Below are positions 1 to 7,595 of a DNA stretch of 10,000 bases, in pieces. Below the pieces are notes generated by a model, which ran no database searches, had not been told where the DNA came from, and saw only the letters and a list, made by a program, of their open reading frames with translations. The stretch lies in NCBI GenBank assembly GCA_009663005.1, contig CM018891.1, positions 12,002,036 through 12,012,035 of the forward strand. Direction: 5' to 3'. Numbering within the stretch: the first letter of the stretch is position 1; each line of letters begins with the position of its first letter. This stretch comes from Actinidia chinensis. Its lineage: Eukaryota > Streptophyta > Magnoliopsida > Ericales > Actinidiaceae. A program made the position numbers and the translations under genes.

Positions 1-502
1 ACCCGAACATTCTTGTATGTTGAATCTTTTAAGAACCTTTTCAATATAGACCCTTGGAACAATCCTAAAAGATCACGAGACCTATCACGATGGATCTCAA
101 TTCCATTTACAAAAGATGCTTCAGCAAGATCTTTCATATCAAAATTCCTTGAAAGGAATTATTTTGTCTCATGAATCATTCCCATATTATTTGCTAGCAA
201 GTAAAATGTCATCAACATACAAAACTATAATACAACTCTTACTCCCACTCATTTTAAGGTATATGCATTGATGAACAACATTTTTCTTAAAATTAAGTTT
301 GGTGAGAATTTTATGAAATTTAATATACCACTGCCGAGATGCCTATTATGGACTACGTAAGGATACAAACTATATTTTGCTTGTTATTATCCTAAAAACT
401 TTCAAGTTGGTCCATGTAGACTGCTTCATGCAAGTTACCATTTAGAAAGGCCGTTTTAATATCCATATGATGTAACTTAAAATCACAATGAGCTACTAAA
501 AC
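1..502 (-). pseudogene. Ty1/Copia reverse transcriptase, central and C-terminal part (decayed)
   Basis: This is the catalytic part of a Copia polyprotein RT, which would copy element RNA into cDNA inside virus-like particles. Read on the minus strand from 502 it gives LVAHCDFKLHHMDIKTAFLNG, ending near 440, the usual Copia 'MDVKTAFLNG' block. It then gives CIYLKMSGSK near 270-240, the catalytic YVDDILLAS at 219-193 with both aspartates kept, and an IEIHRDRS-like block near 85-60. Decay is plain: a stop follows the MDQLESF segment near 390, an extra base after LAS shifts the frame and creates TAA at 189-187, and a second stop lies in the HETK segment near 158. The piece runs off the left edge, so RNase H and the 3' LTR lie outside. 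The first part of the domain is at 2641-2860, beyond the 503-2640 insertion. Family assignment is confident; the lineage within Copia is not. Confidence 0.9.
498..502. repeat. Target-site duplication aaaac, left copy
   Basis: The pentamer aaaac directly precedes the inserted block starting at 503 and recurs at 2641-2645. The copies match exactly, as expected for integrase-mediated insertion of an LTR retrotransposon. Confidence 0.85.
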
Positions 503-1484
503 GGTCACGCCCCACCAACCCGGCTATTTGCGGATCGTGGTGGCAACTTGATGCGACGTTGCCCGCCAGGCCAACTTACCTTGAACCTGTTGATTCTCAT
601 TTAAAATGGCGATAATGATTTTTCTTTTGCAAAGCTCATAACTAAAAATATAAATAAGTTCACGTCTCATACCGTACATACAGAGCTGTGTCTAATTTTT
701 CACCTACATACATGCCAAGGCTAAACAGGATCTACATAGTCTTCAGACATAAATTAGGGGATAGCCCTCAAAATCCATAACAACCCTCGGCTATCAACAC
801 TAAATCTATGCTTCAACCTCGTCCTATGGTTCTTTGGCTTTGACTTCTTGAAAATGTTTCGAAAACCGAGCTAAAGCTTTGTGAATAACATAAATTGCAT
901 GAACATAAATACCATGATTGTTTTCATATCATACATTCCTATTAGCATAAAACTGTAATTTTATTTCTTTACTAAGTTCACATACTAGCTTGACATATCA
1001 TAAAACGTACCGTGAGCATAACCATTTTATTCTTCTTGAAATCATGCACTATCGTAGGGTGTAAATACTCGACATAACATACTAGCCGTTATAGGCTATT
1101 GTGGCTCTTTAGGCCATGAGTTCCTATCGTACCGATGGTCTTATTTCACGTCCCCCATCGTCTGAGCCTATCTGGCTTGATTAAAGTCCCGGCAAATAAG
1201 GACCCGAGTATCACATGCATACATACTTTAATATACCTTGTTTTTCATGTAAGTCATGCAGACATTTAAATCATCAAACATTCTCCCGAGTTTTTAGTAA
1301 TAGGCATAACACATATCGTACATTTGAGGCAGGACATTCATATTTTAAACATAATGTTGATGCTTGAACATGAAAAACCTTTGTATATAACATAATACAT
1401 TTGAAAATATTTTGAACATACATCATTTTGTTCATAGCATTAATTTTCATCTGGGTTCTCTTGCTAGGTGCTAACCTGTGTTTT

Positions 1485-1491
1485 CCCTACA
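1485..1491 (-). promoter_or_regulatory. Possible 3' splice site in LTR1
   Basis: The minus strand reads TTAATTGTAG followed by GG, then a GTTAGC a little later. LTR2 shows a similar CGTAG/GAC followed by GTTAGC at 7591-7619. The pairing with the donor-like site near 2042 is inferred, not shown. Confidence 0.3.
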
Positions 1492-1700
1492 ATTAAGGTA
1501 AGGAATTGTCATACTAAGTTTATTGATCACTATTTGCATAATATGACTTTCAACTTTACTTAGATCTTCTTATTCTAAGTCCAACTCTCTTAGGCAGGTG
1601 TCCCAATCTCATATGATCCCCTATCAAAGAGCCTATATACTTTGGGCAACATTTAAAAGTTCTAAGGAAAATGGCCATTCTCTTAGAAAGTGTATAGGCC

Positions 1701-1805
1701 GTTCGAAACTCTGTTCAGGGCAAGTCTGGCGTTCGAACGCTTGGCGTTCGTAGCATATGGCGTTCGGACGCTTGAGCGGTTCGGTCGCTGTTCTGGGGTT
1801 CGACC
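1701..1805. repeat. GTTCGAAC-type motif cluster A
   Basis: Variants of the palindrome GCGTTCGAACGC occur at 1701-1709 (gttcgaaac), 1729-1740 (complete gcgttcgaacgc), 1744-1750, 1760-1771 (gcgttcggacgc), 1776-1788 (gcggttcggtcgc) and 1799-1805. They stand out as CpG-rich in AT-rich surroundings and lie inside LTR1, within the putative intron. No function can be assigned. Confidence 0.7.
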
Positions 1806-2035
1806 TCACTGGGTTTGACAGTTAGAACATTAACGAAGCTACGAATTTCTACAAACTCACACAATTCACTCATCTTAGGAGGTTTCCAACATAGGATCCA
1901 ATATAGCTCAATGATAACTATCATACTTCAATTTCAATCATAAATTTGGACTCTATAGCATGCTACGATCTAAATTTGAACTTCAGTTAAAACCCTAAGC
2001 TTACATATACATAATTTAAGTGTTTTAATAAAAAA

Positions 2036-2046
2036 TGTATACCTGC
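2036..2046 (-). promoter_or_regulatory. Possible 5' splice site in LTR1
   Basis: The minus strand reads TCAAGCAG/GTATACAT just after the purine-rich leader, a good plant donor consensus. A GGTATACC at 5557-5564 and a GAGGTAAAG at 6753-6761 occupy comparable places in the other two blocks. Confidence 0.35.
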
Positions 2047-2093
2047 TTGATTTCGAGCTTGAGCTTCTAAAGGCAAGAATTTGACTTCCCAAC

Positions 2094-2162
2094 ACTCTCC
2101 CTCTCCTCTTTGTCTCTCTTCCTTTTCCTTCTTTTTCTTTTTTCTCTCTTTCTCTCTTTCTC
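2094..2162 (-). repeat. Purine-rich (GA) tract, probable transcript leader of LTR1
   Basis: The plus strand is almost pure pyrimidine here (ctctccctctcc and tctctctttctctc runs), so the minus strand is GA-rich. Such tracts are common in plant 5' leaders. Its place just before a donor-like site suggests an LTR leader. The strand purity is seen; the role is inferred. Confidence 0.55.
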
Positions 2163-2297
2163 CTACGAGTATAGGGTGTGTGGTGGAGGAGTGAAGTGTG
2201 TTTGTGTATCTATTTGCTGAGCACATGAGAAATCATCCCATGTGTCTCCCCCTTGTAACTCTAGTTTCCCTTTTTCTTGTCCATTTTTTAACTGTTG

Positions 2298-2479
2298 GTT
2301 TCGAACGTTCCTTAAGCGTTCGGACTCTGGAGTTCGAACGCCCTTTTTAGGCATTCGGTACGCTAAGAAGGATTTTTGAATAGGCGTTCGACTTCTTGTG
2401 CTTACAGTTCGAAACATGCGAGACCTGAAATTTTTATTTTTGCCTTGGGCGTTCGAACTCCCCATATGGGCGTTCGGAC
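2298..2479. repeat. GTTCGAAC-type motif cluster B
   Basis: A second set of the same motif lies at 2300-2309 (ttcgaacgtt), 2316-2325 (gcgttcggac), 2332-2341 (gttcgaacgc), 2351-2358 (gcattcgg), 2383-2391 (gcgttcgac), 2407-2415 (gttcgaaac), 2449-2458 (gcgttcgaac) and 2470-2479 (gcgttcggac). It lies upstream of the leader in element orientation, where the LTR promoter and enhancer region would be expected. Confidence 0.7.
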
Positions 2480-2640
2480 CCAAGAAGAAAACTGGGCAGA
2501 AACCTTAAAATCTTAAGTCTTGAATTATTCTAACGTATATTCGGGTCTGTTTGACTCTTAAATCTTTATTAATTTACTCAATTGGCATACACGCCGAAAT
2601 TCTTACGATTTATGAAATTTTTCGGATTCGGGGTATTACA

Positions 2641-2645
2641 AAAAC
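2641..2645. repeat. Target-site duplication aaaac, right copy
   Basis: Identical to 498-502. Removing the insertion and one copy brings the RT halves together in the same frame on the minus strand. Confidence 0.85.
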
Positions 2646-2860
2646 CATGACAACTCTCAAGGAATCCTCATTAGAAATGGGAGAAAAGTTTTCATATAGT
2701 CTACTCTTCTCTCTTAGTGTATCCTTTAGCAACTAATTTGGTTTTGTATCATTTAATTGCTTTTTTAGTTAGATTTAGTTTTGAAAACCCATTTGCATCC
2801 AACAACTTTAGCTCATTTAGGCAATATAACAAGTTCTCAGACATTATTGTCTTTCATGGA
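2641..2860 (-). pseudogene. Ty1/Copia reverse transcriptase, N-terminal part (decayed)
   Basis: Minus-strand reading gives fragments of the start of the Copia RT domain. A remnant of the conserved 'GCKWVFK' block appears near 2800 as DANGFSK in a slightly altered frame. KTKLVAKGYTKRE follows near 2745-2705, matching the usual 'KARLVAKGFTQRE', and then FSPISNEDSLRVVM shortly before 2645. Stops and small shifts separate these blocks. The last codons before the duplication join in frame with the RT segment ending at 502. The piece is useless as a gene but shows that the 503-2640 block interrupted an older element. Confidence 0.85.
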
Positions 2861-3430
2861 TTTCATCTTGTCATTCATAGCACATAAACATTGAGATGCA
2901 TTTCCACTATATATGGTCGTTTTCTAAGCCTATATCACTTTTATTGAGGTGAACTTGATAGTCATTTGGTATAAAAGGTTTAATTTCTCTTTGTGATCTA
3001 CATAAGGGCATTTCTGCAATTGGAGCAGCTTTTGCGTCAATTTAGAAGTCTCTTGGGTAGCATCATTAACCGCTAAATGCAAAGACATCTCATTTTATGA
3101 AGAAACCATAACAGATGTAAGAGTACGATTTTTCTTCAATATCCATATTTTTTTAGACTCGTTGCGACCAACACTAACAATCAACATCTTCTAAAAATAC
3201 ACATTTTTATTTCAATAATTCTTGTGTATGAGTAGGACAATAAAATCTATATCCCTCCCTTTGATTTGTCAGATATCCAATTGAAATAACCCTTACAGTT
3301 TCTTTGATCCAATTTCTTGCTTTGTGGTTGAACATTTACAACAGTTTTCAAAACTTCACCCCACATAAAATTCAGGTCAAGATGAATGACTTATCATGCT
3401 TCTCACCATGTCCAATTAGAGTATGATTTG
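2861..3430 (-). pseudogene. Ty1/Copia integrase C-terminus and connecting region (heavily decayed)
   Basis: This stretch lies where a Copia polyprotein has the integrase C-terminal part and the variable linker before RT. On the minus strand I can pick out a remnant of the block after the catalytic glutamate near 3430-3380 (NHTLIGHGEKHD-like), IKPFIPNDYQ-like sequence near 2980-2950, and a trace of the pre-RT segment rich in Met, Asn and Lys near 2880-2860. Frames change often and stops are frequent, so limits are approximate. The assignment rests mainly on position between recognisable integrase and RT blocks. Confidence 0.6.
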
Positions 3431-3990
3431 GTCGCTCAACTACACCATTCTACTGTGTTGTATTCGGTATTGTGTAGTTAGCAACAGTACCATTCTCAGC
3501 CAAAAAAAAGTAAAAACACTTGGGTTTTGACCTGATTCAGTGAACCTTCCATAATATTCACCTCCTCTATTAGATATTACAATCTTAATCCACTTATCAA
3601 GTTTACTTTCAACTTCAACTTTATAAATTTTAAATATATCCAGTGTTTTAGTTTTTTTATGAATAAGGCACACACATATACCTAGAAAAGTCATCAATAA
3701 ATTGATAAAATATTTATGCTTATTAGTAGTTGGAATACTAATTGTACTACATATATCCATATGAATTATTTTTAATAATCCTACGGCCCTAGTAGCGTCC
3801 TTTTTCTTTCTTTGTGTATTTTCTTTTAATGCAATCCACACAAGTAGTGAAGTCAAAAAAATCAAGTGAACTTAGAATTCTATCTTTTTCAAGATGTTCC
3901 ATCATTTCTTGTGAAATGTTGCCTAAACATTTATGCCACAACATGGATGAATTTTCATTCATTCGCTTTCTCTAATTATTCACTCCATTA
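3431..3990 (-). pseudogene. Ty1/Copia GAG-pre-integrase and integrase core (decayed)
   Basis: Integrase would insert the cDNA into host DNA. On the minus strand the zinc-binding segment starts with SSMLWHKCLGNISQEMM (about 3950-3900) and ends with TCVDC (cysteine codons 3842-3840 and 3833-3831). The second expected histidine, in the usual 'LGHIS', is Asn. A frameshift follows in the A-rich stretch between 3831 and about 3790. A 141-codon open stretch (3865-3440) then carries the core. HMDI near 3763-3752 holds the first catalytic Asp. SNRGGEYYGRF near 3574-3542 has Asn where the second Asp belongs. The catalytic-Glu block, NGVVERPN, is at about 3449-3426 in another frame after a TAG. The DDE triad is therefore broken. 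The open stretch is a decay remnant, not a separate gene. Confidence 0.85.
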
Positions 3991-4199
3991 TTCACATGAA
4001 ATGATAAAATAGACTATGCATAAGTGAAATCTAAATTCAATGAACAAAGAGTTCCATATAAAGACCCAGAGCCAACCATATGAGAATTAGAGAGTAAAAA
4101 AACTTTTATTTTCAAACTTAAATTCATAACCATAAGAATTAAATACAGAAACATAAAACTAAATCCAAAATAAAACCAAAGTCTAAAATTAGACAGAGG

Positions 4200-4399
4200 G
4201 TGCCAATAGCCTCTATGTCTACTTTAATTCTGTTTTGCACTATAATGGTTTGCGCTCCTTTATTTAGTCTTTGGCTTGTAAATTATCCCTGCATAGAATT
4301 TGTCATGTGAATACTTGCACCAGTATCAATCCACCAAGAGTTGGATGGAACATCTACTATGAAAAAACATCTACTATAAAGGATTCGTAAGATACAAAA
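4200..4399 (-). pseudogene. Ty1/Copia aspartic protease segment (decayed)
   Basis: Minus-strand reading gives SNSWWIDTGASIHMTNSMQG at about 4345-4286, the Copia protease active-site block; the DTGA codons are at 4327-4316 and are intact. This enzyme would cleave the Gag-Pol polyprotein in the virus-like particle. Downstream, only weak remains are visible towards 4000, with stops and AT-rich sequence, so the protease C-terminal half and the link to the integrase zinc region are largely unreadable. The motif is distinctive; the limits are approximate. Confidence 0.8.
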
Positions 4400-4977
4400 C
4401 ATGAGGCATTAAATTTCTTTTCTAGCCAAGATTTAAAATCTGGACAATTTTCCTCACATGGAATTTCTTGCGACAAAAATGACATATGATATTACTCTAT
4501 TTATTTTGTGCTTGGTGAGACTCATCATTTGCATAATATTTTCTCTTACTCTTGTATTTCTTGATTTTTTTTTCTTATTTGGACCCAGAGTGGTGAGGTG
4601 AGCCACATCAGGCTTTTTAGCTTTAAGCCTCTTTTATTCTTAAAGACACATAGCAATTAACTCGCTCATCTTCCATTGATCTTTTTGCGTATTATAGTTA
4701 ATTTTGAAATGACCAAATTGGAGAGGAAGAGAAGTCATAATGAAGTGAATGAGAAAACCTTTAAATTTTTCCATGTCCATTCCTTTCAGTTGAAAAGCCA
4801 TGTCATTCCCTTAGGAATATGCTCCGAACTACTTTCACTTTGTATTTCAATTCATCGTGTCTTTTGATCATAAGAGTACTAGCAAAAGATTTAGAAGTTT
4901 CTGTAAATTGTTCTTCAACTAATTTCATATAGCTCATTGCATTTTCGGAATCAGGGATTGCTCCTCGAATTGCTGCT
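4400..4977 (-). pseudogene. Ty1/Copia gag, C-terminal part with broken zinc knuckle
   Basis: Gag forms the particle and binds element RNA. The minus strand gives AIRGAIPDSENAMSYMKLVE at about 4970-4911, then SLPLQFGHFKINYNTQKDQW near 4730-4670, MSELIAMC near 4668-4645 and KKPDVAHLTTLGPNKKKK near 4615-4560. All are typical Copia gag (UBN2-type) blocks, with frameshifts between them. The CCHC knuckle has Cys at 4484-4482 and 4475-4473 and His at 4460-4458. The Gly before His is Phe, and one missing base after HVRK puts the last Cys (4446-4444) in another frame, where NCPDFKSWL can be read. Homology stops abruptly at about 4978; the N-terminal part of gag reappears at 8498-8695. Confidence 0.85.
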
Positions 4978-4982
4978 TGTCA
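4978..4982. repeat. Pentamer tgtca at the left edge of block X
   Basis: The same pentamer lies at 6218-6222, and cgtca is at 8493-8497. It marks where gag homology stops and is read as a target-site duplication. Confidence 0.5.
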
Positions 4983-5162
4983 CTTTTGTAATATTTATTT
5001 TATCTACCTATTTCAATTTCTAAGCGTAGGAACCTACCAATACAGCATAATACTTGAAAATACCAAGGTCATTTTCACAGAGAGCTTGAATAACAAGATT
5101 GAGTTTTGTTACAAGTGCATAAATTGTAAAAGTATATTTTTATAATTTTTAGAAGATTGTAT

Positions 5163-5197
<35 letters not shown>

Positions 5198-5621
5198 GGT
5201 TCAAGTACTTAGTCTTCTCCTAACTTAAATCTTCTATTTTTTTCTCTTTCTGACTCAACCAATCTCAGGCAATAATGAATAATGAGTTGGAAAGATTTTG
5301 CGGTAAAATATTATATTTTAATGTCTAAAGATGTGTTTATGAAATTGGTATGGGTTTCATAGTACATATTTTTCCAATACTTAAAAAATGCAATAGATCT
5401 AAGTATTACTTGTACGAAGTAATCCTGTTGACATATAATCAAAGATATGCAATTCTAGGTTTTGATCTTAAAAATACCATTAATCAATCCTAAATAACCA
5501 TTGAAATTATTTTGAAAGAGAGAAAAAACTAGTTCAAATTAAGGGTTGTAAGGGGAGGTATACCTTGAATCAAGCCAATAGATTTATCCCTCCATAACTC
5601 ATTTAACCCGTGTGAGAGGGC

Positions 5622-5632
5622 TGCCTTTTTAA
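5622..5632 (-). promoter_or_regulatory. TATA-like box in block X
   Basis: The minus strand reads CCTTTAAAAAGG, followed about 60 bases on by the donor-like GGTATACC at 5564-5557. It is a reasonable plant TATA element by sequence and position only. Confidence 0.3.
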
Positions 5633-5902
5633 AGGATAGGAAAAACCCAAAACCAGTCAATTAAAACTTCCAAAACGCAATACCTAGTCTGGCCTTGCTG
5701 CAAAAATTACGGTCAAAAACCATATCTTTTGCCCAACCACTCTTCTAACATAGATAACAAGTTACCTCTAATTGGATTCAAAAGGCTAGTATTGGTTGAG
5801 ATTTATTTCTTGATTTTTTAGACTAAAAAGAGTGTATTTTGTACATGACCAAAGAGTAGGAAAAAACCAGCAATCAAATTGGCCATTTGGGGCTTCTGAA
5901 TT

Positions 5903-5999
5903 GTTCGACCGGTTGAGATTTTTTTTAACCGGTGGTGAGTTTGCCTATGTTTGCTTTTGCTTGACTCAACTGGTAGAACCTATAGTTCAATCGGTTGAG
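5903..5999. repeat. 15-bp motif GTTCGACCGGTTGAG, three copies
   Basis: Copies lie at 5903-5917 on the plus strand (gttcgaccggttgag), 5965-5979 on the minus strand (gttctaccagttgag) and 5985-5999 on the plus strand (gttcaatcggttgag). The second and third each differ from the first at two of 15 positions. A further partial core, aaccggt, is at 5927-5933. Confidence 0.7.
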
Positions 6000-6217
6000 G
6001 CCTGAAACTTCTTAGCTCTTTATTCCAAAATAATTCGTCTAGCATCCTAGCCTCTTCCAATCACTTGCGCCAAATAATAATTAATTTGAACAGATAATAT
6101 GCGTAAGAATGCTAAAATATAGAGGAATTTGATCAATAAATTGCAATAAAATGTGTGAATCAATTGCATGCATAATTGAGCTTTTCATAATCATTAGATT
6201 AAGGTGATTAGAGCGCA

Positions 6218-6222
6218 TGTCA
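6218..6222. repeat. Target-site duplication tgtca, left side of LTR2 and right side of block X
   Basis: It directly precedes the TGTAATACCCCGAA start of LTR2. The partner at 8493-8497 is cgtca, differing by one C-to-T change of the kind methylated CpG sites often undergo. It also matches 4978-4982. Confidence 0.6.
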
Positions 6223-6384
6223 TGTAATACCCCGAACTGCGAAAACGAGTATTAAATTAGAAACCGAATTAATTTTATTTAATTTTAAATGTAACTAAAT
6301 TTTTCAAAGTAAATTATAAAATTAGAGAAAAATAAAACACTATAATGGCGACATGTTTTGGACCCAAGTGTGTGCCATGAGAAA

Positions 6385-6419
6385 CACGTGTAAACGTGGC
6401 ACCCCACGCAAGTCACGTG
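6385..6419 (+). promoter_or_regulatory. G-box/ABRE-like cluster in LTR2
   Basis: There are two perfect CACGTG palindromes at 6385-6390 and 6414-6419, with ACGTGGC at 6394-6400 between them. Such ACGT-core elements bind plant bZIP and bHLH factors, and paired copies mark abscisic-acid or light responsive promoters. They lie about 165-195 bases upstream of the TATA-like box. Activity is inferred. Confidence 0.5.
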
Positions 6420-6429
6420 AGTGATTTAG

Positions 6430-6530
6430 AAGTGGTGTGCGTGTAATGTGAGTTTGTAAATGTAAGGAAGGTGTGTGTGTGCGAATTGCATGTTGTCTAT
6501 GTGGGTGTGTGTGGGCGTGTCAATTTCCCC
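6430..6530 (+). repeat. GT-rich imperfect low-complexity stretch
   Basis: Runs such as gtgtgtgtgtgcg and gtgggtgtgtgtgggcgtg are embedded in irregular sequence. The antisense frame open across it is only a product of this base composition. Confidence 0.6.
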
Positions 6531-6579
6531 CTTGTGTGGTGATGAGTTCCGTGTATGTGTGCAATTTGTGGGAGGACAC

Positions 6580-6586
6580 ATAAATA
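6580..6586 (+). promoter_or_regulatory. TATA-like box of LTR2
   Basis: The sequence acataaataca precedes a purine-rich stretch by roughly 50 bases, which fits the start of an LTR transcript. A second candidate, ttataag, is at 6620-6626. Assignment is from position and motif only. Confidence 0.4.
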
Positions 6587-6629
6587 CAAAACAATAAGAG
6601 AGCTGCTGCAGCACTTCATTTATAAGAAC

Positions 6630-6715
6630 AAAAAAGAATAAAAAGAAAGAGAGAGTACGGAATAAGAGAGATTACAAGAGATTTCAGAGGAATAAAGAAA
6701 AAAATCAAGACAAAG
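6630..6715 (+). repeat. Purine-rich leader of LTR2
   Basis: Long A/G runs (aaaaagaataaaaagaaagagagag and similar) lie between the TATA-like box and the donor-like site GAG/GTAAAG at 6753-6761. The counterpart in LTR1 is at 2162-2094 on the minus strand. Confidence 0.45.
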
Positions 6716-6752
6716 AACCGCACTACAAAATTCGCTGATATTTTTTTCTATT

Positions 6753-6761
6753 GAGGTAAAG
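6753..6761 (+). promoter_or_regulatory. Possible 5' splice site in LTR2
   Basis: GAG/GTAAAG matches the plant donor consensus and ends the purine-rich leader. The sequence beyond it is strongly AT-rich, as in plant introns, up to the acceptor-like site near 7595. Confidence 0.35.
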
Positions 6762-7585
6762 ATTCAATCCCTTCATTTATTAATTTTTTTCAATTTTAAG
6801 TCTTATTAGTAAGTATACTGTTTAGAATATTAAACCCTCCCACATATCCTAAAAATAAGCACATTTATACTATTTAAAATCAAAAGTGAATAGTTCGAAT
6901 TCCATTTTATCACTGGAACAACCATCTATTTTAAATCATACTTTCTCATACGATTGTCCAAAGTACTTATTTTTTAAGTTGCGTTTAGGAAAAAACTATA
7001 CATTAGTATAAACCTTTTATTTATAATATTATTTTAAATTCAGACTAAAAAGAGTCCAAAATTAACCTTCAACATAAATTCCAAAACTGAAAAAACATAG
7101 TTTAAACATAAACTTTTTGAATTTTATAAAAAATAGGTAACTATGCTAGAAAATTCTAAATATTTTATATGTGATACATTTATATGTGTAGTTATTAAAT
7201 ATTTAATTTCATAAATTTTTGAAATGTTTTCAATGGTCAAACAATTCATAAAACGAGTAGCTAACAGAAAAACTTCTGTGCAAAAATTAGAGTCATTTGA
7301 CGAATTTTTAAAACATAGTTATGTAGCTTTTAAAAATTATGATATTTTTAATGTAAATAAATATACGTGTCTAGTTTGTTGTGTAAAAGTTTCGAAGTCA
7401 AATTAGCTCTAAAAATGTTTATAAATATTATATATCAAATTGCTATTTTTGAAAATTAAATGCAGAAACCTTTGCAAAAATTTAATTCAAAATTATTAAT
7501 TTTAAAATATTTTCTAACTTGAAAAATTATAAAATTTAGTATATTCATAGCCACGAGAAGAATATTAAATCTAACAATTTGATTA

Positions 7586-7595
7586 TTAAACGTAG
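7586..7595 (+). promoter_or_regulatory. Possible 3' splice site in LTR2
   Basis: ATTAAACGTAG/GACTCG comes after about 800 AT-rich bases, where composition becomes more mixed. It is followed by GTTAGC at 7614-7619, as in LTR1. Splicing is inferred. Confidence 0.3.

Larger units (their letters stand above)
503..2640 (-). mobile_element. Solo-LTR-like insertion (LTR1, 2138 bp) splitting the Copia RT
   Basis: On the minus strand this block starts TGTAATACCCCGAA (2640-2627) and ends GGGGCGTGAC followed by C (503), a nearly canonical TG...CA pair in which the last A has become C. It is flanked by perfect aaaac duplications, and the RT reading frame resumes in register on the other side, so both edges are defined to the base. 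I see no second copy of the end inside, no primer binding site and no polyprotein, which fits a solo LTR left by recombination between two LTRs. Inside, in minus-strand order: a motif cluster (2479-2298), a purine-rich leader (2162-2094), a donor-like site (about 2042), an acceptor-like site (about 1488), a second motif cluster inside the putative intron (1805-1701), and AT-rich sequence to the end. The ends are of the kind common in plant Ty3-type elements; superfamily is inferred. Confidence 0.85.
4983..6217 (-). mobile_element. Unidentified non-coding insertion (block X) in Copia gag
   Basis: This 1.2-kb stretch has no readable protein and separates gag from LTR2. It is bounded by tgtca on both sides. 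On the minus strand it starts TGCGCTCTAATC and ends ATTACAAAAG; an LTR would end in CA, so the last four bases do not fit exactly. Its inner layout is LTR-like on the minus strand: a three-copy motif cluster (5999-5903), a TATA-like box (about 5632-5622), then CAAGGTATACC, a donor-like site (5565-5555). Near 5020-5100 the sequence resembles a repeated non-coding segment I associate with plant retroelements, but I cannot name it. It could be a solo LTR of another family, a non-autonomous element, or part of a larger insertion with LTR2. Confidence 0.5.

Noticed and set aside
1701..2479. Repeated short motif considered as a CRISPR or satellite array
   Set aside because: Copies are short, irregularly spaced, in variable forms, and without uniform spacers. 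The context is plant retrotransposon.
1987..2483. Minus-strand open frames with a Lys/Glu/Arg-rich segment
   Set aside because: The charged segment is the GA tract translated; the rest is LTR1 sequence with the GTTCGAAC motifs.
2551..2736. Plus-strand 61-codon open frame
   Set aside because: It crosses the LTR1 edge at 2640 and lies antisense to RT, so it is chance.
4676..4867. Plus-strand 63-codon open frame
   Set aside because: It is the antisense of the Copia gag remnant.
6426..6614. A minus-strand open frame rich in His and Thr
   Set aside because: It is only the antisense reading of the GT-rich stretch in LTR2.
7224..7406. Plus-strand 60-codon open frame in AT-rich sequence
   Set aside because: No motif or family is recognisable, and it lies within the AT-rich intron-like part of LTR2.
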